In this document: positions 41,988 to 50,156 of the stretch, in pieces
Layout: the number at the start of each line of letters is the position of its first letter
Position numbering within the stretch: the first letter of the stretch is position 1
Origin: Promicromonospora iranensis
GTDB taxonomy: Bacteria > Actinomycetota > Actinomycetes > Actinomycetales > Cellulomonadaceae
NCBI RefSeq assembly: GCF_028994775.1
Contig: NZ_JAJQMN010000004.1
Span: forward strand, 186,001 to 250,000
Direction of reading: 5' to 3'
DNA length: 64,000 nucleotides
Made by a program: the position numbers and the translations under genes
Notes under the pieces: model-generated
Databases searched by the model: none
What the model was told of the DNA's origin: nothing
What the model saw: only the letters and a program-made list of their open reading frames with translations

Positions 41988-43484
41988 CTAGCTCCTGGCC
42001 ACCAGCTCCTCCACCGTGGCGCGGGCGCCCTTCTCGTGCAGCGACTCAAGCGCTGCCGTGTAGGCGGCGGTGAACCGCTCGTCGTCGACCAGGTCGCCGA
42101 ACACCTCGCGGTCGCGAAGGAACGCGAGCGGGTCGGACTTCTGCGCGAGGGCCGCCTGGTGCAGCCGGTCGGCGAGGCGGTCGACGATCTCGATGGGCTC
42201 GCCCGCCTCGTCGATCCCCTCGTCGTACCGGGCCCAGGACGCGACGACGAGCGCCGCGTGCTCGATCGGCCCACCGTTGGCGAGGTGGTGGCGGACCACC
42301 GGCAGCAGCCACTTCGGGATGCGGTCCGACGACTCGGCGCAGAGCCGGGCCAGGGTGTCAGCAACGTGCGGGTTCGCGAAGCGCTCGATCAGCGTGCGCT
42401 TGTACAGGTCCAGGTCGATCCCTGGCACCGGCTCCAGCGTGGGCGTGGCCTCGGCATCCATGTAGCCACGGAGGAAGCGGGCGAACACGTCCTGGCCCGC
42501 GACCTCGTGCGCGTACCGGTACCCCGACAGGTAGCCGACGTAGCACAGGGCCTGGTGGCTCGCGTTGAGCAGGCGCAGCTTCATCAGCTCGTACGGCTCG
42601 ACGTCGGCCACGACCTGCACGCCGGCGTCCTCGAACGGGGGCCGGCCGGTCGGGAAGCTGTCCTCCAGGGCCCACTGCTCGAACGGCTCGGCCACCACGG
42701 GCCAGGCGTCGTCGATGCCGAACCGCTCCGCGACCATCGCGCGGTCGGCGTCCGTGGTGACGGGCGTGATCCGGTCGACCATGGAGCTCGGGAACGCGAC
42801 GTTGTCCTCGATCCAGCCCGCCAGCTCCGCGCCCTTGGCGCGGGCGAACGTCGTGAACGCACGCCGCGCGACCTCGCCGTTGCCCTGGATGTTGTCGCAG
42901 CTCATCACGGTGAACGGCGGCACACCCCGGTCCCGCCGACGACGCAGGGCCTCGGTGACCAGCCCGAACGTCGTCGCCGGCACGGCGCCGTCAGCCAGGT
43001 CCGCGCTGACCGCCGGGTCGTCCAGGTCGAACTCGCCCGTCACGTGATGGATGTTGTACCCGCCCTCGGTGACCGTCAGCGAGACGATGCGGACCTCGGG
43101 CGACGCCATCTTCTCCAGCACCATCTCCGGGTCGTCGGGAGCGAGCAGGTACTCCTTGATCGACCCGATCACGCGCGCCTCCAGGCGCCCGTCCGGGTGC
43201 TTGAGCACCATCGTGTAGAGACCGTCCTGCGAGGTCAGCGCGTCGCGCATCCGCGCGTCACCGGGGAGCACGCCGACACCACAGATCGCCCAGTCCAGCG
43301 CCTTGCCCTCGGCCATGAGCCGGTCCAGGTACATCGCCTGGTGCGCCCGGTGGAACCCGCCCACCCCGAGATGAACGATGCCCGTCGTCAGCCGGGACCG
43401 GTCATAGGTGGGGACCGTCAGCTCCGCGCCGCTCGGTGCGGACGCCACCAGGCTGCCCACGGTCTCTTCGTCGAGTGCCGTCAT
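41988..43484 (-). CDS. Mannitol 2-dehydrogenase family polyol dehydrogenase
   Basis: Long-chain polyol dehydrogenase of 498 residues that should oxidise mannitol (or arabitol/sorbitol) to the ketose with NAD+. The N-terminal Rossmann region has IVHLGVGGFHRAHQAMYLDRL near residue 36. The middle carries TVTEGGYNI and VMSCDNIQGNG. The catalytic Lys lies in the family segment AYELMKLRLLNASHQALCY-like (here PYELMKLRLLNASHQ, about residue 300). It is likely the first catabolic step for the polyol taken up by the neighbouring importer. Two CAGATGAGC half-sites lie 50-80 bp before its ATG. Confidence 0.92.
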   Translation of the reverse strand: MTALDEETVGSLVASAPSGAELTVPTYDRSRLTTGIVHLGVGGFHRAHQAMYLDRLMAEGKALDWAICGVGVLPGDARMRDALTSQDGLYTMVLKHPDGRLEARVIGSIKEYLLAPDDPEMVLEKMASPEVRIVSLTVTEGGYNIHHVTGEFDLDDPAVSADLADGAVPATTFGLVTEALRRRRDRGVPPFTVMSCDNIQGNGEVARRAFTTFARAKGAELAGWIEDNVAFPSSMVDRITPVTTDADRAMVAERFGIDDAWPVVAEPFEQWALEDSFPTGRPPFEDAGVQVVADVEPYELMKLRLLNASHQALCYVGYLSGYRYAHEVAGQDVFARFLRGYMDAEATPTLEPVPGIDLDLYKRTLIERFANPHVADTLARLCAESSDRIPKWLLPVVRHHLANGGPIEHAALVVASWARYDEGIDEAGEPIEIVDRLADRLHQAALAQKSDPLAFLRDREVFGDLVDDERFTAAYTAALESLHEKGARATVEELVARS

Positions 43485-43534
43485 CGTGCTCCTCCGCCGC
43501 CCTTCAGACTCCGTTGAACGTCCGGCCAGGCTAA

Positions 43535-43565
43535 CAGATGAGCGGCACGCTGGTCACAGATGAGC
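43535..43565. promoter_or_regulatory. Two CAGATGAGC direct repeats before the mannitol dehydrogenase gene
   Basis: Copies at 43535-43543 and 43557-43565 are 22 bp apart, about two helical turns, so both lie on one DNA face. The same 9 bp occur inverted in the importer promoter, pointing to one regulator, probably the SorC protein. Confidence 0.6.
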
Positions 43566-43647
43566 GGGAGCCCTGCTCGCCTGGGTATCGACGCCGTAGG
43601 ATCTGACGTTGACGTCAGAGGCACAGGGCGAGCACGAGGCGAGGGAC

Positions 43648-44076
43648 ATGGAGAACACGACGATGCGGATCGGCGAGCTCGCCGCGCGGGCGGGCGTCAG
43701 CGTGCGGGCGCTGCGGTACTACGAGGAGCAGGGCCTGCTCGCCTCAGAGCGCTCACCCGCCGGCCAGCGCTACTACGCGGAGGACGCCGTCGACCGGGTC
43801 CGGCTGATCCAGCTGCTGTACAGCGCCGGGCTCAACAGCAAGGCGGTCAGCAACATCATGCCGTGCATGGACTCGGGCATGGCCTCGGCCGACATGCTCG
43901 AGCTCCTCGCCGCCGAGCGCGACCGGATCGACGAGCGACTGCACGAGCTCGCCGAGACCCGCGATCGGCTCACGACAGTCATCGAGCTCAGCCGTGCCAC
44001 CCGCCGACGGCCTCCGCGTAGCGCCGGGACAGCGCGGCCAGGTGGTCCATCAGCCCCTGCGGCTCACGCACGGTGA
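43648..44076 (+). CDS. MerR-family transcriptional regulator
   Basis: A 142-residue MerR-type regulator: MRIGELAARAGVSVRALRYYEEQGLL forms the winged helix-turn-helix from about residue 6. A dimerisation coiled coil (MLELLAAERDRIDERLHELAETRDRL) ends the core. There is no Cys cluster, so it is not SoxR or a metal-sensing MerR. ATG 43648 has a GCGAGG site; an upstream TTG in frame is less likely. The last 30 residues are Arg/Pro-rich and overlap the convergent WYL gene by 89 bp, which suggests loss of an original stop codon by chance extension. Target genes are not evident. Confidence 0.85.
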   Translation: MENTTMRIGELAARAGVSVRALRYYEEQGLLASERSPAGQRYYAEDAVDRVRLIQLLYSAGLNSKAVSNIMPCMDSGMASADMLELLAAERDRIDERLHELAETRDRLTTVIELSRATRRRPPRSAGTARPGGPSAPAAHAR

Positions 44077-44947
44077 AGTCCATCCCGAGCATCCCGATCC
44101 ACACGGCCACCGCCTCCAGGCTGTCCCCGCCGGTGACCAGCACGCTCGTCCGGTCGTCGACCGGCTCGACGGTGCCCACGGCGGGGTTGATGCGGGCGAG
44201 CACGTCGGAGGCCGGTGCGTGCACGAGGATCCGGGCGTGCACCGCCCAGCCCGTCCGCGCGACCTCGCGCACCACGAACTCGGTCAGGTCGAACGGCGGG
44301 TCGGCCGGCACGAACCGCCGTCCGCCCGGGGTGCGCAGCTCCAGCCAGTCCACGCGGAACGGCCGCCACTGCCCCGAGCCGACGTCCCGCCCGACGAGGT
44401 ACCACCGGCGCTGCCAGGAGACGAGCCGGGCCGGCTCCACCTCCAGCGGCTCGGACCGGTACCAGCAGCGCAACCCCTGGTGGTCGCGGATCGCGGCGGC
44501 CAGGCCGGTCAGCAGCGCGGGGTCGACGGCGGGATCGTCCACGTTGCTGTCCGTGTTCACGGGACCGGCGCTCGTGGCGTCGCGCAGCGCGGCCACCTGA
44601 CGGCGCAGCCGGTCGGGCAGCACGTGCTCCAGCTTGCCGAGGGCGCGGGCGCTGCTCTCCTCGATGCCGGTGACGGCGGACGCCGCCCGCAGCCCGACCG
44701 CGATGGCGACCGCCTCCTCGTCGTCGAGCACCAGCGGGGGCAGCTTGCCACCCACGCCCAGGCGATAGCGCCCGCCCGGCCCGCGAACACTGTCGACCGG
44801 GTAGCCCAGGTCACGGAGGCGGGCGACGTCGTTGCGCACGGTCCGGTCGGTGACGTCGAGCCGTTCCGCGAGCTCCGCCCCCGACCACTCGGCCCGGGAC
44901 TGCAACAGGCCCAGGAGGGCGAGCAGGCGCCCCGCCGTCGTCGCCAT
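43988..44947 (-). CDS. WYL-domain transcriptional regulator
   Basis: A 319-residue YafY-type regulator. An N-terminal HTH_11 winged helix (LLALLGLLQSRAEWSGAELAERLDVTDRTVRNDVARLRDLGYPVDS-like) is followed from about residue 140 by the WYL domain (QGLRCWYRSEPLEVEPARLVSWQRRWYLVGRD) and a WCX C-terminal extension. The WYL signature is present as RRWYLVG. ATG 44947 is chosen. It is divergent from the second epoxide hydrolase across a 90-bp gap with AGGAA/TTCCT arms, so it probably represses that gene. Confidence 0.9.
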   Translation of the reverse strand: MATTAGRLLALLGLLQSRAEWSGAELAERLDVTDRTVRNDVARLRDLGYPVDSVRGPGGRYRLGVGGKLPPLVLDDEEAVAIAVGLRAASAVTGIEESSARALGKLEHVLPDRLRRQVAALRDATSAGPVNTDSNVDDPAVDPALLTGLAAAIRDHQGLRCWYRSEPLEVEPARLVSWQRRWYLVGRDVGSGQWRPFRVDWLELRTPGGRRFVPADPPFDLTEFVVREVARTGWAVHARILVHAPASDVLARINPAVGTVEPVDDRTSVLVTGGDSLEAVAVWIGMLGMDFTVREPQGLMDHLAALSRRYAEAVGGWHG

Positions 44948-44997
44948 GGTGACTCCTCGCGATGCTCCGGAAACTCCTCGAACGGTGCCCAGAATAG

Positions 44998-45014
44998 AGG
45001 AAAGAACCGTTCCT
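44998..45014. promoter_or_regulatory. Inverted repeat AGGAA-N7-TTCCT between WYL and epoxide hydrolase genes
   Basis: Perfect 5-bp arms located 24 bp before the epoxide hydrolase ATG and 51 bp from the WYL start. A candidate operator for the WYL regulator; the arms are short, so this is tentative. Confidence 0.4.
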
Positions 45015-45037
45015 GAACCCTCCGTAGAGTCGGAGAC

Positions 45038-46204
45038 ATGGAGACCACGAGGAACACCGCAGCCGCCACCGACGACACGATCCGCCCGATCCGCATCGCG
45101 ATCCCGCAGGCCGACCTCGACGACCTCGCCGACCGCCTCGCCCGCACCCGGTTCGCCCCGGCCGCACCCGGCGACTCCTGGGAGTACGGCACGCCTGAGT
45201 CGTACCTGCGCGCGTCGGTCGACCACTGGCGCACGAGCTTCGACTGGCGTGCGGTCGAGGAGCGGGCCAACTCGTTCCCCCAGTTCCGCACCGAGATCGA
45301 CGGGCAGACCGTGCACTTCCTCCACGTCCGCTCGGCAGAGCCCGGCGCGCGGGCGCTGGTCCTCACGCACACCTACCCGGGCTCGTTCCTGGACTTCCTC
45401 GACATGATCGGCCCGCTCACCGACCCGGTGGCGCACGGCGGGCGCGCCGAGGACGCGTTTCACGTCGTCGTGCCGTCCATCCCCGGCTTCGGTTTCAGCA
45501 CCCCGCTGAGCGAGCCGGCCGACGGCGGGAGCTGGACGATGGCCCGCGTCGCCCGCACCTGGGACACGCTGATGCGCCGGCTCGGCTACGACTCCTACGG
45601 CACGCACGGCAGCGACGCCGGCACGCTGATCGGCCGGGAGCTCGCGGTGCTCGACCCCGAGGGCTTTCTCGGCGCCCACCTGCTGCAGCTCTTCTCGTTC
45701 CCGTCGGGTGCGGAGGGCGAGATGGACGGGTTCGGCCCGAAGGAGTTCGCCGCCCTGGCGCACATGCAGTGGTTCCAGAGCGTGGGCGGGTACAACGCGA
45801 TGAACGGTTCACGGCCCCAGACCATCGCAGCCGGGCTCAGCGACTCGCCGGTGGCGCAGCTCGCCTACAGCGAGCTGTTCGAGAACTTCGGCAACGGGAC
45901 CAGCCTGGTCTCCCTCGACCAGGTCCTCGCCCAGGTCAGCCTCTACTGGCTCACCAACACCTCGGCCACGGCCGTGCGCTACCACTACACCGAGCAGCGC
46001 TCGGGCGCGGAGCCCGTGGTGAGCACGGGCCGGATCGGCGTCGCGGTCTTCGCCGACGACTTCCAGACCATCCGATCCCTGGCCGAGCGCGACAACGCCC
46101 GCATCGAGCACTGGGCCGAGTACCCGAAGGGCGGCCACTTCGCGGCCATGGAGGTGCCGGAGCTCGTGGTCCAGGACCTGCGGACGTTCTTCGCGGCGGC
46201 CTGA
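45038..46204 (+). CDS. Epoxide hydrolase, EHN-type (second copy)
   Basis: A 388-residue alpha/beta hydrolase with the EHN N-terminal domain (IRIAIPQADLDDLADRLARTRF). It has the WRTSFDWRAVEERANSFPQF strip shared with the relative at 24.2 kb. The oxyanion motif is HTYPGS, and the nucleophile Asp sits in THGSDAGTLIGREL near residue 190. The His region is GGHFAAMEVPE near the end. Compared with the first copy, the nucleophile elbow reads GSDAG rather than GGDWG, so substrates probably differ. It is divergent from a WYL regulator. A long inverted repeat follows as terminator. Confidence 0.87.
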   Translation: METTRNTAAATDDTIRPIRIAIPQADLDDLADRLARTRFAPAAPGDSWEYGTPESYLRASVDHWRTSFDWRAVEERANSFPQFRTEIDGQTVHFLHVRSAEPGARALVLTHTYPGSFLDFLDMIGPLTDPVAHGGRAEDAFHVVVPSIPGFGFSTPLSEPADGGSWTMARVARTWDTLMRRLGYDSYGTHGSDAGTLIGRELAVLDPEGFLGAHLLQLFSFPSGAEGEMDGFGPKEFAALAHMQWFQSVGGYNAMNGSRPQTIAAGLSDSPVAQLAYSELFENFGNGTSLVSLDQVLAQVSLYWLTNTSATAVRYHYTEQRSGAEPVVSTGRIGVAVFADDFQTIRSLAERDNARIEHWAEYPKGGHFAAMEVPELVVQDLRTFFAAA

Positions 46205-46237
46205 GCCAGGGAGCGCCGACACCCGCTGATCAAGCCG

Positions 46238-46297
46238 AACCCCCGCTGGACGAGCTTGTCGAGATCCAGGTCTCGACGAGCTCGACCAGCGGGGGTT
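46238..46297. terminator. Bidirectional hairpin with a dispersed GTCGAG repeat, copy 4
   Basis: Arms 46238-46264 and 46271-46297 pair over 27 bp with two mismatches around a 6-nt loop. It sits between convergent genes (46204 and 46340) and begins AACCCCC / ends GGGGGTT, so it can work in both directions. The right part, continuing to about 46312, matches the reverse complement of the repeat found inside hutH. Confidence 0.75.
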
Positions 46298-46339
46298 CAG
46301 CTCGACCAGCAGGGTCCGGCGCTTCGACCGGCGCCCGCC

Positions 46340-47623
46340 TCAGTGGCTGTGCGCCTCGCCGCCCGTGACGCCGCTCAGCTCGTTCGGCGTGACGCCGATC
46401 TCGGCCGACTCCCACACCTCGCCCGTCTCGACGTCGACCGCGTGGATGGAGTCGGTCGCCGGGTCGGTGACGTACACGGAGCCGTCGAGGGCCAGGATCG
46501 CGGGCCGCGGCTCCTGCCACTCGATGGGCTCCTCCCACTCGTCGATCACCGGGATCGACTTCGTGACCTTCGCCGACTCGGGATCGATCACGTGGACCTG
46601 ACCGTCCGTGCCGAGCACGAGGGCCTCGCCGTCATCACCCCGCGCGAGCGACCGGAAGGTGTACGACGACGGCAGCTCGACCAGCTCGAGCTCCCCGTTG
46701 CGGGTGTCGATCAGCGAGATCCGCGTGGGACGCTCCAGCTCGGCGTCCTTGTCCGTCTTGTAGTCGCCCAGGACGATCGGTGACGCCTCGGTACCGGCCT
46801 GGTTCCCGATGCGGCCGTAGGCGTCGGGCGCCTCGACCTTCGTGATCTCGCCGTCCGCGTAGACCACCGCACCGTCCTCGCAGCCGATCACCACGGCCTC
46901 GTCGGCGGCGACCGCCTCGCCGTGCACCCCGGGGCACTCGTCGGACGCGGCGATCTCCTTGTCGTCGCCGTCCAGCACCCGGATCCCTGTGCGGGCGTCC
47001 TCGTTACCCTCGGAGACCACGAGCGTGTCGTCGGTCAGCTCGACCGCCACACCGTGGTGGGCCGACGGCGTCGTGTACTCACGCGCCGCGGCGTCGGCGT
47101 CGGCCACATGCTCCGAGTCGAGCACGCGGACCACGCCGGTGCCGTCGTCGAAGAGCGCGGTGCGGCCCTCGTGGACCACGACGTGGCCGGGCTCGGCGGC
47201 GTCGTAGGCGACGTCGGTGAGGCTGGGCTCGGTCGTCCAGTAGTGCGAGTGGTCGCCGTGGGCGTCGGCCCAGGTACCCAGGTCGAGGGCCTGGAACTGG
47301 CCGGCGGTCGAGACCATCAGGTGGCGCTCGTCCCCGGCCGGGTTGAGCCGGTTGAAGCCCTCGAGCTCGATGTCACCGACGGGCTCGAGACTCTGGGCGT
47401 CCAGCACGAGCACACCGCCGTCGTAGGTGACCGCGACGCGCGGCGTGCGCGCCTGGACCTCGGTGGCGTCGGGCGCCTCGTGCTCGTCGGCCGAGGCGGA
47501 ACCGGAGGGTGACTCCGAGGCGGAGCCGGAGGCGTCACCCTCGGCCGCACAGGCGCTCAGCAGGAGCAGGGACAGCGCGGCACCCAGGCCTGCGGCTGTG
47601 CGAGTGGTGTGGTTTCTCATCAT
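46340..47623 (-). CDS. aztD: AztD-like periplasmic zinc chaperone lipoprotein
   Basis: A 427-residue lipoprotein with signal peptide and lipobox LSAC (Cys near residue 25). It then has a Ser/Glu/His-rich spacer with ADEHEAPD and a beta-propeller made of repeated strands (GGVLVLDAQSLEPV, VRVLDSEHVAD, IRVLDGDDKEI, VHVIDPESAKV, IHAVDVETGEV). A His/Asp cluster (ADAHGDHSHYW) and the terminal GEAHSH are candidate zinc ligands. Known AztD proteins hand zinc to the AztC binding protein, but no aztABC genes are beside it. Two Zur-type boxes lie directly upstream, supporting a zinc role. ATG 47623 is followed by a second ATG; both lack a strong ribosome site. Confidence 0.72.
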   Translation of the reverse strand: MMRNHTTRTAAGLGAALSLLLLSACAAEGDASGSASESPSGSASADEHEAPDATEVQARTPRVAVTYDGGVLVLDAQSLEPVGDIELEGFNRLNPAGDERHLMVSTAGQFQALDLGTWADAHGDHSHYWTTEPSLTDVAYDAAEPGHVVVHEGRTALFDDGTGVVRVLDSEHVADADAAAREYTTPSAHHGVAVELTDDTLVVSEGNEDARTGIRVLDGDDKEIAASDECPGVHGEAVAADEAVVIGCEDGAVVYADGEITKVEAPDAYGRIGNQAGTEASPIVLGDYKTDKDAELERPTRISLIDTRNGELELVELPSSYTFRSLARGDDGEALVLGTDGQVHVIDPESAKVTKSIPVIDEWEEPIEWQEPRPAILALDGSVYVTDPATDSIHAVDVETGEVWESAEIGVTPNELSGVTGGEAHSH

Positions 47624-47669
47624 CTGGTCGGGCGGTCCGGTCGGGACCACCCGCTCCTTCCTTCTAGAA

Positions 47670-47724
47670 TGACAATCATTCTCGGTACTGAGGGAGAGTG
47701 AACCAGAGATGAGAACGATTCTCA
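47670..47724. promoter_or_regulatory. Tandem Zur-type boxes
   Basis: TGACAATCATTCTCG (47670-47684) and TGAGAACGATTCTCA (47710-47724) each match the actinobacterial Zur pattern TGAnAATsATTnTCA at all but one fixed position, 40 bp apart. The first is also the core of AGAATGA-CAA-TCATTCT, a perfect palindrome (47666-47682). They precede the AztD-like gene by about 47 bp. Confidence 0.8.
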
Positions 47725-47756
47725 AACAGCGCTCATGAGCGGTGGCCGCCCGAACG

Positions 47757-48629
47757 TCAGCCGGCGTCGTGCCGCGCCAGGAAATCCACCACCCGGGCCG
47801 TGACGAGGTCGGGGATCTGCCCGCGCACGCCGTGTCCGGTCTCGGGGTAGATCTCGACCTCCGCAGCCGGCAGCCGCTCGGCAAGGCGGCGCTGCGCGGC
47901 GAGCGGTCGCGAGACCACCGACGCCCCGCCATGGACCGCCAGGAGCGGCGGGACGAACGACTCCAGCTCGGCATCCTTGAGCGGGCGCGCCCAGCCGCCC
48001 GCGATCCGGTAGCCCTGGGCGGCCTTCGCGTTCGCCCTCTCGACGTCGGACATGGTGACGCCGGGCGTCAGCCACTCGCTCATCCTGCGCCAGCCCTCGT
48101 CGCTCGTGTCACCGCCGAACCGGACCACCTTCAGCAGGGCGCGCCAGGGGATCTTCACGAACACCCCGTTCGGCTCGATGAGGGACACGCTCGCCACGCG
48201 GTCCGCCGCGTGCAGGCCCGCCAGGGTCGCATGCCAGGCACCGGACGACTCCCCCAGCACGTGCGCACGGTCCAGCCCGAGCCCGTCCAGCACGGCCGCG
48301 AACCAGGCCCCGTAGTCGGCGTCGCGCGCGAGCGGCGCGGTCTGGACGCTGCGCCCGGCCGCCCCGAGGGTGTCCAGCGCGTAGACGGCACGATCCCGCG
48401 CGAGCCCCTCCACGATCTGGTGCCAGTGCAGGCTGCTGCCGAGGACGCCCGCCAGCAGGACGAGCGGCACCCCGTCTCCGGAGCCGGACCGCCGCACATG
48501 CGTGGACCCGAACGGCGTGGGGACGTCCGCCAGCGTCGCCGGGACCGGCCAGAGCTCCGCCATCGCCGCGTAGGTGCGCAGGTAGGCCTCTCGCGCCGCG
48601 TCGCTCTTGAACCTTCCGATCCTGGCCAT
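47757..48629 (-). CDS. Alpha/beta hydrolase
   Basis: A 290-residue alpha/beta-hydrolase. The nucleophile elbow GESSGAW near residue 125 holds the catalytic Ser. The oxyanion region LLAGVLGSSLHWH lies near residue 60, and the acid/His end is YPETGHGVRGQ near residue 268. Substrate unknown; N-terminal RFKSDAAREAYLRTYAAM resembles hydrolases often paired with TetR regulators. It is divergent from a TetR gene with two 15-bp operator-like repeats between them that overlap its promoter. Confidence 0.83.
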   Translation of the reverse strand: MARIGRFKSDAAREAYLRTYAAMAELWPVPATLADVPTPFGSTHVRRSGSGDGVPLVLLAGVLGSSLHWHQIVEGLARDRAVYALDTLGAAGRSVQTAPLARDADYGAWFAAVLDGLGLDRAHVLGESSGAWHATLAGLHAADRVASVSLIEPNGVFVKIPWRALLKVVRFGGDTSDEGWRRMSEWLTPGVTMSDVERANAKAAQGYRIAGGWARPLKDAELESFVPPLLAVHGGASVVSRPLAAQRRLAERLPAAEVEIYPETGHGVRGQIPDLVTARVVDFLARHDAG

Positions 48630-48648
48630 GAACCCTCCTCATCTTGGT

Positions 48649-48686
48649 GGTATGAACATATCACTTATGATGGTGTGCACATACCA
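48649..48686. promoter_or_regulatory. Tandem TetR operators
   Basis: GGTATGAACATATCA (48649-48663) and GGTGTGCACATACCA (48672-48686) are direct repeats (12 of 15 identical), and each is itself a near-palindrome of the TRTGNNCATA type. Spacing is 23 bp start to start. They lie between the hydrolase and TetR starts. Confidence 0.75.
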
Positions 48687-48732
48687 TGAAGACGGCCGGA
48701 CCGGTCGTCCGCACACGAGGGAGCGGGACCAC

Positions 48733-49341
48733 ATGCCGAAGCTGGCCGACCACGATCAGCGGCGGGCGCAGATCACGAGCGCCGCACGCCGGGTCATCGC
48801 CCGCGACGGCCTGGGGGCGGCCACCTTCCAGTCGGTCGCCACCGAGGCAGGCATCTCGGTGCGGCTGGTGCAGTACTACTTCGGCACCAAGCGGCAGGTC
48901 CTGCTCGCCACCCACCAGGCGGTGGTGGCCGACGCAGGCAGGCGGTTCACCGAACGGCTGAGCACCCTCGGCCCCGCCCCCGCCCCGCGCGAGGTCATTC
49001 GCGCGATCCTCACCGAGCTGCTGCCCGCGGACGCCGAACGGAGGCGGGACACGATCGTCCTGAACTCGTTCCACGCCGCCGCGCTGACCAGTCCCGACGT
49101 CGCCGCGGAGGACACGCTGGGCGCCCCGCGCTTTCTCGTCGGGGCGATCGCCGAACAGCTGCGCCGGGCCCGCGGGGACGCGGCGGGTCAGCGGACCGCC
49201 GAGCTCGACGCCGAGCTGATAGTGGCCGGCACGAGCGGTCTGGCCCAGACGCTCCTGGTCGACGACGGTGCCGAGGAGCGCGTCGGTGAGCTCCTCGACC
49301 GGCTCCTCGACCGGATGATCGACCGGATGATCGAGGAGTAG
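48733..49341 (+). CDS. TetR-family transcriptional regulator
   Basis: A 202-residue repressor. The TetR helix-turn-helix is ITSAARRVIARDGLGAATFQSVATEAGISVRLVQYYFGTKRQVLL, about residues 14-58. A ligand-binding helical domain follows. The C-terminus has a short repeated RMIDRMIEE run. ATG 48733 is preceded by GAGCGGGACC, a modest ribosome site. The divergent hydrolase and the two operator-like repeats between them point to a local repressor whose ligand is probably a substrate of the hydrolase. Confidence 0.9.
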   Translation: MPKLADHDQRRAQITSAARRVIARDGLGAATFQSVATEAGISVRLVQYYFGTKRQVLLATHQAVVADAGRRFTERLSTLGPAPAPREVIRAILTELLPADAERRRDTIVLNSFHAAALTSPDVAAEDTLGAPRFLVGAIAEQLRRARGDAAGQRTAELDAELIVAGTSGLAQTLLVDDGAEERVGELLDRLLDRMIDRMIEE

Positions 49342-49351
49342 CCGTACCGAC

Positions 49352-50008
49352 CTAGCCGAGGCTGGAGTAGGCGGCATAGAACGCCGCCGCGAGCGCCACC
49401 GCACCGCCGGCCGCCAGGGCGACCGGGAGCGCGCCCCGGATCCTGCGGACGACCATGCCGCCCAGGAGAGCCACCCCGGCGACGCCGGTCACGGTCCAGT
49501 AGACAGGGCTCGTGGTGTCCCCGATGATCGTCAGCCCGTAGGCGGCCTCGCCGATGCCGATGCCCGCGAGCAGCGCGGTGCCGAGCGCCGCGCGGACGCC
49601 CGAGGCACGCAGCCAGGAGGCCGCCACGCCGACGAAGGGGCCGACCACCACGCCTACGACGGAGAAGAGCATCGGGTCGTACACGAGGCCCCGCACCTGG
49701 GACGCCACCATGTACCCGAGCACCAGGAGCACGAAGCTGACCGCGCCCAGCACCGCTGCGGGTACGGTGCGTGCGCGGGACCAGTACACGAGCAGCGCCG
49801 TGAGCACCGTCCAGCCACTGGCGGAGTTGGCGAAGGAGGCGAAGGCGTCGGGCAGGAACCCCTGCGCGTACGACGTCAGGCCGCCCAGCAGGAAGCTCAG
49901 GGCGACGACAGCGCCGAAGCGTGCCACCTGAGCAAGGACCGTGGGACGGGTGGACGCGTCCTGGGCGACGGAGGTCCGGGTGGGCACGTCCCGGGCGACG
50001 GAGGTCAT
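49352..50008 (-). CDS. Hypothetical integral membrane protein (DUF6518-like)
   Basis: A 218-residue protein with about seven predicted membrane helices after a 25-residue polar N-terminus (with the near-repeat RTSVAQDASTRP). Helices are linked by short loops such as YWSRARTVPAAVLG and SWLRASGVRAALG. The general look fits a DUF6518-type actinobacterial membrane protein, though this match is from memory and is weak. ATG 50008. It is convergent with the TetR gene, 10 bp between stops, and is probably an independent unit. Confidence 0.6.
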   Translation of the reverse strand: MTSVARDVPTRTSVAQDASTRPTVLAQVARFGAVVALSFLLGGLTSYAQGFLPDAFASFANSASGWTVLTALLVYWSRARTVPAAVLGAVSFVLLVLGYMVASQVRGLVYDPMLFSVVGVVVGPFVGVAASWLRASGVRAALGTALLAGIGIGEAAYGLTIIGDTTSPVYWTVTGVAGVALLGGMVVRRIRGALPVALAAGGAVALAAAFYAAYSSLG

Positions 50009-50156
50009 GGCTCGAACCTAATGAGCGACCGGTGCCCCGGACATCAACCCGAGGGCGGACCGCGATACGACCCAGGGTGGACTTGTGGGTGGCCGTGGCG
50101 CACCCAGGAGAACCGCGCCCTTCCGGGCCGACGCCGTTCCACGGAGAGTTGGGGTC

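Noticed and set aside
43648-44076. MerR-family gene as the SoxR that would act at sodA
   Set aside because: The protein lacks the Cys cluster that binds the 2Fe-2S centre.
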